This document shows, one piece after another, positions 1 to 6,405 of a stretch of 7,293 bases of DNA (its first letter is position 1; every line of letters starts with the position of its first letter). The position numbers were made by a program, and so were the translations under genes. The stretch is from Verrucomicrobiales bacterium (GTDB lineage: Bacteria > Verrucomicrobiota > Verrucomicrobiae > Limisphaerales > UBA1100), in assembly GCA_002721895.1 (NCBI GenBank), contig PBLV01000015.1, forward strand, positions 213,425 to 220,717. The letters run 5' to 3'. The notes beneath the pieces were generated by a model. That model had not been told where the DNA came from and made no database searches. It was given only the letters and a program-made list of their open reading frames with translations.

Positions 1-47
1 CCCTCGGCTTCCTTGTAGGCCACCAGGATGTGGCTGGCGTGAATTTC
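1..47 (-). other. Start of a probable PpiC/parvulin rotamase domain (cut by the window edge)
   Basis: The last visible residues (492-506) of the DUF4340 reading frame contain HASHILVAYKEAE. PpiC/parvulin domains (for example in PrsA, SurA and PpiD) typically open with a beta strand of the form ASHILV, followed by a helix rich in Glu and Ala. Only this first strand and the start of the helix are visible. The downstream GGxxF and terminal H-I-I motifs lie outside the window, so the domain call rests on one short motif. Confidence 0.55.
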
Positions 48-1520
48 CTTGTCCGTCACCAATGCCGCGCGCCCCACCTGTAGTTTGTTAAATGTGTCCT
101 CGGAAATCACATAGTACCATTTGGCGTATTTCGCATTGAGCCCGGCCACTCGTTGGCGGGCCGTGGAGGCTTTGGTTTCATATTCCTCCAAGGCTTTCTG
201 GTTGTGCTCCTCAATTTCGGCCTGAAGTTTTTCCAGATTGGTTTTAGCGGTCGCATTGGTGTCCAAGTCTGCCGGCGGAGTGGGCGGCGGCTTGACCACG
301 GGCTTGTCGAGCAAGTCACTGTTAAAGCGGGTGAGGATGTACACGTAACGGCTGTCATTTTCATCAACATTCTCACTGTGACCACCGGAAGACTGGTTTT
401 GTTGGAATGCTGCTCCGAACCGCATGACATACTCCACACCATCTTCCATCCCCGCGCGCATTTCTCCCTGATTGGAGAAAATTTCAATTCGCGGCTCGGC
501 GTTTTCCTCCCTTGATACCGGAACAGCGTAAAACCCCTTGTTACGAAGAGAGCGCCTCATGAGCGCCAGGGATTCTTCGTCCGGAATGCCCAGAAACTCA
601 TTTCCCGAAAGCAAGTTGGTGGCCAAGGTGACGGGTTTGGGCTGAACCCCGGTAATTTCCAAGTCACCAAAGGCGGTACTCAGGCCATCAATTTCCTCAA
701 TATCCAAGGTTTCGTGAAGAGCCGGCTTGAGTTCGCTGCTTTCTGCGTTCAACCATTTCTCATCATCTCCCTCGCCCCGGTCAAATCGATAGACGGGCCC
801 TTGCGAGAGTTCAGCCCCGACGGGGCCTTGTTCGACCTTGTGTTTGTCCAATGAAATCCGAGACACATTTCCGCTGCTGAAACTATACCCTCCTTTTACT
901 GTGAGGAGATCCCGCTCCACCCAATCTTCAAAGGCGGACTTGAGTGCGCTGGGATTTTGCAGCCGCGTAGTGAAGATGGCGGGTTGTCCGGGCACTCGAA
1001 CATACCTCAGGTCACCAGGTGCTGAATCCCGTTCCGTGCTGCCCAATTCAAATTTTTTTCCAATTATCAATTCTGCCAGTATTTTGTCATCCACACCGGT
1101 CAGTCTTACCAGCCGGCCAACTCCCTTGTCGCCAGATTCTGCCTGAGTTGGATCCTTGACTCCGAATTTTTCATGATCCCCTTCATCGCTGCTCTCGATA
1201 CTCAGCTTGGTCAGGCCACTCAACAGGCCCACTGCCTTCTCCAGTTGATCCTGGGCATCCGCCGGATAACCATGCTGAGAGGCGATCACCCAGCCACTCT
1301 CATTTTTCTCAACCGTAATACCCTTCGATTCCCCCTGCGCTTCATCAAATTCAACAATGCGAACTTCGCGCACACCAAAAGAATCCGTAAAGCCGGGGAA
1401 AAGCTGCTCGCCCAACCCGAGCTCGGAGTCCGTATTTACCACCGGTTTTGTGGAAAACGCCACCACGGCCAACAATATGGCCGTGCCCACAAACAATCCT
1501 GTTTTCAGGTTTTCACTCAT
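1..1520 (-). CDS. DUF4340 domain membrane-anchored protein, partial (3' end outside the window), with a probable C-terminal PpiC/parvulin domain beginning
   Basis: I translated the minus strand from the ATG at 1518-1520 and found it open for 506 codons to the window edge, with no stop. Residues 7-23 form one hydrophobic segment behind a short N-terminus with a single Lys, so this is probably a signal anchor with the rest outside the cytoplasm. Residues 77-124 resemble the DUF4340 repeat: a Trp, then YPAD, then a helix with spaced Leu, then FGVKDP at 119-124. After a Pro-rich linker (about 407-420) comes a charged helical, probably coiled-coil stretch (about 426-466) and then WYYVIS (468-473), where I would expect proteins of this type to end. 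Here the frame continues into HASHILVAY (494-502), which resembles the start of a parvulin domain. The start overlaps the upstream stop as ATGA; at most a weak GAGA lies 8 nt before it. Role is inferred: an auxiliary subunit of the ABC complex encoded just upstream. DUF4340 has no known catalytic activity that I can point to. Confidence 0.85.
   Translation of the reverse strand, partial: MSENLKTGLFVGTAILLAVVAFSTKPVVNTDSELGLGEQLFPGFTDSFGVREVRIVEFDEAQGESKGITVEKNESGWVIASQHGYPADAQDQLEKAVGLLSGLTKLSIESSDEGDHEKFGVKDPTQAESGDKGVGRLVRLTGVDDKILAELIIGKKFELGSTERDSAPGDLRYVRVPGQPAIFTTRLQNPSALKSAFEDWVERDLLTVKGGYSFSSGNVSRISLDKHKVEQGPVGAELSQGPVYRFDRGEGDDEKWLNAESSELKPALHETLDIEEIDGLSTAFGDLEITGVQPKPVTLATNLLSGNEFLGIPDEESLALMRRSLRNKGFYAVPVSREENAEPRIEIFSNQGEMRAGMEDGVEYVMRFGAAFQQNQSSGGHSENVDENDSRYVYILTRFNSDLLDKPVVKPPPTPPADLDTNATAKTNLEKLQAEIEEHNQKALEEYETKASTARQRVAGLNAKYAKWYYVISEDTFNKLQVGRAALVTDKEIHASHILVAYKEAE
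1517..1520 (-). other. ATGA stop/start overlap between the permease-GldG fusion and the DUF4340 gene
   Basis: The stop TGA of the upstream gene (1517-1519) and the start ATG of the next (1518-1520) share two bases. Such overlaps usually mean translational coupling by re-initiation. There is no good Shine-Dalgarno sequence upstream, which fits coupled translation. Confidence 0.8.
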
Positions 1521-4500
1521 GAGTGATTTCTCAATCTGCGCTCATTCACGCCCGTCAGTTCCCGCGATTTGCGCCGCCCCCAAACCCCAAGCCCCAAGGC
1601 CAGCGGCAACATGGGCGGAAGGAAAACAGCCATCCGTTTCAGGGAATTTTGGCGCGTCCTGATTTCCAGTTCCAAGTCCGCCTCCGCGATTCGAATGGCT
1701 TCGTCGCGAGTGCGCTCGAGTTGTTCGTGACGAACCTCCAAGGCCTTATTCGCCTGCTCTTTAGCCACATTGAGCTGGCTTTGTTGCTGGGGAGTCAGTC
1801 GATAGAAGCCAAAGCCCCCAATCTTTTGGGCACCGGACAGCACTTGCTTCTGTTTGGCCTTTAACTCCTTGTCTGCCTTTTTGATTTCTGATTCAAAATC
1901 CTTTTCAAATTTCTCCCGCAAGTCACGTGTTTTTTCCCGGACATTCCTGATTCGCTGCTCGAATGAGGTCAGGGTTCGGTGCAGCCTGCGTTTCTTCCTG
2001 ATTTCCAGGAACCGATCATCCTTTGCCAGATAATCAACGATGTTCAGGATGAATGAGACGTTATCCACGTCAAGATTCAGCCCCATGTCCGGGCGGATGC
2101 CACCTGAAGCGCGAATCCGGAAAAAATCAGGGGCAAGCAAGTCCATGTCGGAAACCAGAATCACGTTGAAATCCCGGGAAGATTTCTCCTGCTTTTTGGG
2201 TGAATCACCGTTGAGCTCCAGCAACGCCGCCTTTAACGGTTCGCCATGAATCCTAAGTAACTGATTCAATGAAGAAGCACTGCTTTCCAGCGCGCCGGCA
2301 GCTTTTTGCGCCCCCTCCACATCCCGTTTTAGATCACCCGAAAGTTTGTCCAAATCGAGCGCCTTATCGAGCCACGCGCGCAACGCTGAGGCCGCGCCTG
2401 GGTCACGTTCTTTTAATTTGCCTTCAAGCTCTTCTTCCTTTGACTTGTCCCCCACAAACGACATCAAGTCCTTCGCCGTGTCCGCCAAGTCATTTTCACC
2501 ACTTTTGGGCTCGGGCCTGCCCGTGATATGCAGCGCCAAAACATATTGTTCCTCGGTCTTTTCGCGGTCTGGACGGGGGTTGCGTTGCCTCATCCCAAAT
2601 GGACCGGAAACAATCATAGAGGCAAGATCCGTGGTGCCGGTTACCGAACCCGTTCTCACAAGAGGATTATGCTTCAGACCCGTATTATCCCGCCAATGAA
2701 GTCCTCCCGCATGCAGTAACAATAGGTGTTGTAGGCCGCTCGAAACGGGGTGCTCCGGATTGAATCCCGGCTGGTTTCCACCCGCGTCATTGCTTGCGAA
2801 GATAAATTCTTCGGAGAAAGAATCCAACTTGGGGAAGGGATTAAACTTTTGCCACAAAATATGAGAGTTGCGGGTCTTGTGGGCGTCGTTCCGCCCGTCT
2901 TCCAGGGCCTTTGCAACCTTGCCAGCTTCGGCTTTTAGCAATCGCTTGGCCAATTCTGTTTTCCCCAGTTCGAGTAGCTCAGAAAACAATTTTGCCTGCT
3001 GCTCCAGCAATTCCTTTTGCACAGATGAAGCCAGCGGGTCCGCAGCTTTTTCTTGAACATCCTTGAGAATCTCCGCGACAAGCCTGTTCTCAATTTTCTG
3101 CCTGCCCAGATCGCGCACCGCTTCCGGAACAGCGTCCGGGTCATCCGGGTCCACTCGCGGCATTTCATTCTCCACGTTGCTCTGGAGGTATCCTTCAAGC
3201 CCCTCGCCCAGCAAATTCATGATCTCACGGCGCCGGCTGTCCGTCGGCAGATTTAAAGTTGCCATTCGCCAAAGCTCATCCCGCACTTCCAAAGCCTGTA
3301 AATTGCGCTCCTCCTCTGCCTTCAGGGAACTGATGCCCAGAAGATCCCACATCTCATTCACATCGCCCGTCGGCGGAAACATGGGTTGCTGTGGCATACG
3401 CATGCCGGGCATTTGTGGGGGGCGAACCGGCCTCCGAGGTTCACGGGTTCCCGCTACCGCACCATTGGTTATCACTTCAGGGTCCTCAAATAATGCCACG
3501 GGTGCTCCCTGCCGAATCAGGCTAACCAGGTTGGTCATCCCGGCAGGAGATAACGTGGAGGGTTGGGCTACAAGGAACGCATCGAATTCCGCTTTATCAT
3601 CGGCCCCTTTCCACTCAACCACCTGCTCCAAGTCTACTTCCTTGACCTCATACTGCTTCCGCAGCTCCTCAATTAACGGGTGTGTTTCCTGTCTAAACTG
3701 TGCCTGCCGATTGGGATTGGTGCCCATCAAGTCCGAGTCTGTTTTCACCACCCCCAGCACCTTTCGCTTGGAGTTATCCAGCCGGGCTTGGATGTTCTTT
3801 TCCTCCTCTTCCAATTTTTCGATCGACCCTGTCTCGTTTTTGTCACGCGCCTTCTTGAGGGCTTCGGCTTTTGCAGTCTGTTCATCCTGCAATTCTGAAA
3901 TCCGCGCATCTTGCGACACGGCAACAATGGAGCGAACCAATTCGTACTCCACCGGCACTCCGCGATCCACAAACGGGACGACCTCCTTATCCAATCCGCT
4001 GACGATGGCGACGCCCAGATAGAGTTGACCCTGTTTGAATTTTCCGCGCTCGCGTGTGAACACATTTTGTGCGGTGATGCCGTATCGCCTCTCAGCCACC
4101 GTGGCCGCCGGCCTAAAGCTTTCCGTTTCGTTGACGGTCACGGCAATGCGACCGGCAGTGTGTTTGCTCAACTCATCCAGCATGGTCAGGAGGTTGAGGC
4201 GGGTTTGGATATAGCTTTCGGGCGTCTCGGCTTCGGGGCTGACAAAGGCTTCAATACGGATGCCCCGATCTCCGAGACCATCCAGCAGCTTGATGCTCTC
4301 GGGTGAAAGACTACTGAGTTTCTCGGTACTCCAGTCCGCCCGTGCGTCATGATGCCGAGCCGCCAAGGTCAGCGAAGCCGCTGACACGAGCAACGCCACC
4401 ACGCGGATCAGGTAATGCCCCGCGGCCACTTGCCCTGCTCCGCCGGTGGCCCAGTGTCGACGACCAATCAACACGGCGGCCAGATACAGCATGGAGGCTA

Positions 4501-5170
4501 CAATCGCGCCAAAATAAATGATGCTCGAAAGGCTCAATACGCCGCGGCTGAAGTCCAGGAAATGGGCGTGTAAGCTCCATTCTCGGATAGATTGAGTCAT
4601 CTCGCCGCCGCTGATGAATACATCCGAGGCTCCCGCAAGCACTAGCGGGACATTGAAGGCCACCCCCAATACAAAGGCTACCGTGAGATTGCCCGTCAGG
4701 AACGAGGCGACCATGCCGATTGCCAACATCGTCAACCCCATAAACCAGTAGCCGAGGAAGGTAGTGACCATCAGACCGGGATCCGGGTCGCCCAGAAAAC
4801 TGAGCACGACCACGTTGGACAGCGAGAACAGAAGGGAAACCGTGAAGATGGATACGGCCGCCAAATATTTGCCGACAACCACATCCAAGTCGCTGGCAGG
4901 CAGGGTCAAGAGCAGCTCGTCCGTGCCCTGCCGCCGCTCATCCGCCCAGATGCTCATCGTGATGGCGGGAATGAAGCCCAGCAGGATGAGGTGGATGACT
5001 TTGTTGAGCTGGTCCAAGTTGGCCAAGTTGGCATTGAAAAATTCGTGTGGCCAAAATGCCGCCAGTCCACTCACCAACACGAAGGCGCAAATAAAGACGT
5101 AGCCCGTGGGATTGCCGAAATAGGCGAACAGGTTTCTCTTGAAAATGGCAAGGATGGCGGAAGTGTTCAT
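1517..5170 (-). CDS. ABC-2 permease fused to a GldG-type extracytoplasmic auxiliary domain (GldF-GldG fusion)
   Basis: This 1217-aa protein uses the ATG at 5168-5170, which overlaps the ATPase stop as ATGA; a GTG at 5197 would add nine residues but is less likely. Residues 1-240 form the permease, with hydrophobic segments near 23-41, 57-75, 103-127, 136-158, 162-183 and 214-236. The ADERRQGTDELLLTLP stretch at 76-91 is typical of GldF/ABC-2 permeases. A further membrane segment (254-271) leads into the GldG-like part (ABC_transp_aux type), with WSTEKLSSLSPES (280-292), VPVEYELVRSI (405-415), then a DAFLVAQP...LFEDP block. Later come WQKFNPFPKL (around 771), FNPEHPVSSGLQ (around 802) and VILVSDMDLLAPDFF (around 1003-1018). 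A long charged coiled coil (about 1054-1107) precedes a final membrane helix (about 1179-1197). Extra helical stretches sit at about 426-470, 600-765 and 897-998, with a Pro/Met-rich linker at 577-600. GldF and GldG are separate proteins in Bacteroidetes. Likely role: membrane core of an ABC transporter of unknown cargo. Confidence 0.92.
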   Translation of the reverse strand: MNTSAILAIFKRNLFAYFGNPTGYVFICAFVLVSGLAAFWPHEFFNANLANLDQLNKVIHLILLGFIPAITMSIWADERRQGTDELLLTLPASDLDVVVGKYLAAVSIFTVSLLFSLSNVVVLSFLGDPDPGLMVTTFLGYWFMGLTMLAIGMVASFLTGNLTVAFVLGVAFNVPLVLAGASDVFISGGEMTQSIREWSLHAHFLDFSRGVLSLSSIIYFGAIVASMLYLAAVLIGRRHWATGGAGQVAAGHYLIRVVALLVSAASLTLAARHHDARADWSTEKLSSLSPESIKLLDGLGDRGIRIEAFVSPEAETPESYIQTRLNLLTMLDELSKHTAGRIAVTVNETESFRPAATVAERRYGITAQNVFTRERGKFKQGQLYLGVAIVSGLDKEVVPFVDRGVPVEYELVRSIVAVSQDARISELQDEQTAKAEALKKARDKNETGSIEKLEEEEKNIQARLDNSKRKVLGVVKTDSDLMGTNPNRQAQFRQETHPLIEELRKQYEVKEVDLEQVVEWKGADDKAEFDAFLVAQPSTLSPAGMTNLVSLIRQGAPVALFEDPEVITNGAVAGTREPRRPVRPPQMPGMRMPQQPMFPPTGDVNEMWDLLGISSLKAEEERNLQALEVRDELWRMATLNLPTDSRRREIMNLLGEGLEGYLQSNVENEMPRVDPDDPDAVPEAVRDLGRQKIENRLVAEILKDVQEKAADPLASSVQKELLEQQAKLFSELLELGKTELAKRLLKAEAGKVAKALEDGRNDAHKTRNSHILWQKFNPFPKLDSFSEEFIFASNDAGGNQPGFNPEHPVSSGLQHLLLLHAGGLHWRDNTGLKHNPLVRTGSVTGTTDLASMIVSGPFGMRQRNPRPDREKTEEQYVLALHITGRPEPKSGENDLADTAKDLMSFVGDKSKEEELEGKLKERDPGAASALRAWLDKALDLDKLSGDLKRDVEGAQKAAGALESSASSLNQLLRIHGEPLKAALLELNGDSPKKQEKSSRDFNVILVSDMDLLAPDFFRIRASGGIRPDMGLNLDVDNVSFILNIVDYLAKDDRFLEIRKKRRLHRTLTSFEQRIRNVREKTRDLREKFEKDFESEIKKADKELKAKQKQVLSGAQKIGGFGFYRLTPQQQSQLNVAKEQANKALEVRHEQLERTRDEAIRIAEADLELEIRTRQNSLKRMAVFLPPMLPLALGLGVWGRRKSRELTGVNERRLRNHS
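5167..5170 (-). other. ATGA stop/start overlap between the ABC ATPase and the permease-GldG fusion
   Basis: The ATPase stop TGA (5167-5169) overlaps the permease ATG (5168-5170). It repeats the arrangement at the next junction and favours this ATG over the GTG at 5197. No Shine-Dalgarno sequence is seen just upstream. Confidence 0.8.
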
Positions 5171-5907
5171 GCGGCTTGGGTTTGCTGGTTGAACCACTGG
5201 TCGAGTGAAGATTCCTGTTCAAGTTCACCAGAGGTGCCATCGAAAATGATCCGGCCCTCGTTGATGAGCAGAACACGATCCGCCATTTCGCGGACTTCCT
5301 GCAGGATATGCGTGGAGAGCAGAACCGTCTTGCCCAGTCCGCGCACTAACTTGCGAACCTCCAGAATCTGATTTGGGTCCAGGCCCGCGGTGGGTTCGTC
5401 CATGATTAAAACCTCCGGGTCATGCAGCATCGCGTTGGCCATGCCAACGCGCTGCCGATAGCCGCGGGAGAGTTTCCCAATGGCCTTGTGGGCCACGTCA
5501 CCAATGGCGCAATCGGAGATGACCTTATCGACCCTCGCGCTCTTTGCGTCATCCGACATCCCCCGTACATCTGCAAAAAAATTGAGCATCGCGGCAGGTG
5601 TCATCTCTGTGTAAAGCGGCCCGTTTTCCGGGAGATAACCAACGCGGTTGGCAATTTCCAAACGGCGAGTGGACACATTCAGGTCGCAAAGGCGCGCCGT
5701 GCCCTTGCTGGGGGCCAAAAAGCCCGTCAACAGCTTCATGGTCGTGGATTTTCCGGCGCCGTTGGGCCCCAGAAACGCCACTACCTCACCCTTGCGGACA
5801 GTGAAATTGAGATCCTCGACCGCGGTAAAGCGGCCATAGTACTTGGATAAGCCGACGGCCTCGATGACGGGCTCGCTATCACTGGTGTTGTTTTTTGTTT
5901 CGGCCAT
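5167..5907 (-). CDS. ABC transporter ATP-binding protein, GldA-like
   Basis: This 246-aa cytoplasmic ATPase should power the permease encoded immediately downstream. All nucleotide-binding motifs are visible: Walker A GPNGAGKST (47-55), Q-loop region GYLPE (90-94), signature LSRGYRQR (146-153), Walker B VLIMDEP (166-172), D-loop GLDP (175-178) and the switch His in LSTH (His200). The Q-loop position carries Glu (E94) instead of Gln, and the signature is LSRGY rather than LSGGQ. Both are usual in the GldA/NosF-like ABC-2 ATPases and are not signs of decay. The length is normal for a single ATPase domain of this group. The frame extends upstream to a TTG at 6003, but that extension contains the promoter elements, so the first ATG (5905-5907) is chosen. 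The gene symbol is left blank because the organism and cargo are not known. Confidence 0.95.
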   Translation of the reverse strand: MAETKNNTSDSEPVIEAVGLSKYYGRFTAVEDLNFTVRKGEVVAFLGPNGAGKSTTMKLLTGFLAPSKGTARLCDLNVSTRRLEIANRVGYLPENGPLYTEMTPAAMLNFFADVRGMSDDAKSARVDKVISDCAIGDVAHKAIGKLSRGYRQRVGMANAMLHDPEVLIMDEPTAGLDPNQILEVRKLVRGLGKTVLLSTHILQEVREMADRVLLINEGRIIFDGTSGELEQESSLDQWFNQQTQAA

Positions 5908-6016
5908 GCTCAATTGGGCGGATATCCCTCGGCGTATCGCGGTCGCGACACGGCCGCCAAATTTTGCGGAGGGGATTATACAACATCTGTCAAGCCCCCT
6001 CAATCGTCGGGTCTAT
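5908..6016 (-). other. Intergenic region carrying the operon promoter
   Basis: This 109-nt gap separates the DUF2203 stop from the ATPase start. Besides the promoter it holds a roughly 60-nt leader without a recognisable Shine-Dalgarno sequence; the bases before the ATG read CAATTGAGC. No convincing terminator hairpin was found: the six-T run at the end of the DUF2203 gene has only a 4-bp stem candidate before it. Read-through from the TPR/DUF2203 pair into the ABC operon is therefore possible. Confidence 0.6.
5975..6003 (-). promoter_or_regulatory. Sigma-70-type promoter of the ABC operon
   Basis: Reading the minus strand, TTGAGG (5998-6003, four of six matches to TTGACA) is followed after exactly 17 nt by a perfect TATAAT (5975-5980). 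Transcription would start near 5968, giving a leader of about 60 nt before the ATPase ATG at 5907. It lies in the 109-nt gap after the DUF2203 stop. A perfect TTGACA also occurs at 5988-5993, but only 7 nt before the -10, too close to serve as its -35. No operator-like inverted repeat was seen. Confidence 0.7.
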
Positions 6017-6403
6017 TCAAAAAAGAGGTTGGCGGTCCGCGTACCCGGATTCCAAGTCGTGCCACCACACAATGTCATCCTCACTCTTCTCCCAGCAGAG
6101 TAACACTTCGCGCCCGTCTAGAAGCGCGGGAAAATCGATCAAGCCACGCTCCAAATCCTTAATCTGGATTTGCCGGCTGGAGAATTCGCGCAACGTCAGG
6201 CTCATTTCGGCAAACACAGCCACTCGCGCTTCCACCCATTCGCCACCCAAGTCGAGCCCTCCAGTTTGCAATTTGTCTATTTCCTCATCGATTTCCCGAA
6301 GGTTCTCGGAAAGATTCTCAATGCAATCCAGCCAGTTGCGCACATCGGGTAAAAGGGCACGCGCTTCCGTCGGGGTGTAATGGACCTTGAATCGAAGAGA
6401 CAT
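6017..6403 (-). CDS. DUF2203 family protein
   Basis: This complete 128-aa soluble protein has no signal peptide or membrane segment. It shows the whole DUF2203 pattern: an opening YTPTEARALLP (9-19), a helical and acidic middle (about 20-50), then DLERGLIDFPAL (83-94), a conserved Cys-Trp (103-104) and WWHDLESGY (113-121) near the end. Its length is usual for the family. The biochemical function of DUF2203 proteins is not known to me; the conserved Asp, Glu, His and Trp in the C-terminal half suggest a binding site, but that is a guess. The ATG lies 2 nt after the stop of the TPR gene, so the two are probably cotranscribed. No Shine-Dalgarno sequence precedes it. The coding sequence ends in a short T-run next to the stop. 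Confidence 0.88.
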   Translation of the reverse strand: MSLRFKVHYTPTEARALLPDVRNWLDCIENLSENLREIDEEIDKLQTGGLDLGGEWVEARVAVFAEMSLTLREFSSRQIQIKDLERGLIDFPALLDGREVLLCWEKSEDDIVWWHDLESGYADRQPLF

Positions 6404-6405
6404 GA

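Noticed and set aside
107..487. A 126-codon minus-strand frame
   Set aside because: It is in a different frame from the DUF4340 gene, which is open across this region and has a plausible protein sequence. The alternative translation is low in complexity and domain-free.
2840..2870. A second rotamase-like motif (NSHILW) in the fusion protein
   Set aside because: It lies directly before WQKFNPFPKL, a GldG-family block, and lacks the following parvulin pattern.
3063..4022. A 319-codon open frame on the plus strand
   Set aside because: It lies fully antisense to the GldG part of the fusion, whose frame has clear family motifs. Its translation is Ser/Arg-rich with no recognisable domain, as expected of a shadow frame.
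5171..5197. GTG start adding nine residues to the fusion protein
   Set aside because: The ATG at 5170 gives an ATGA overlap identical to the next junction, and the added residues show no family resemblance.
5988..5993. Perfect TTGACA as the -35 box
   Set aside because: It is only 7 nt from the TATAAT, and no -10-like hexamer lies 16-18 nt downstream of it.
5908..6003. N-terminal extension of the ATPase to a TTG at 6003
   Set aside because: The extension would contain the -35 and -10 boxes, and the homologous part of the protein starts only after the ATG at 5907.
6017..6050. Rho-independent terminator after DUF2203
   Set aside because: There is a run of six T, but the only stem before it is about 4 bp (TCCG/CGGA) and not adjacent to the run.
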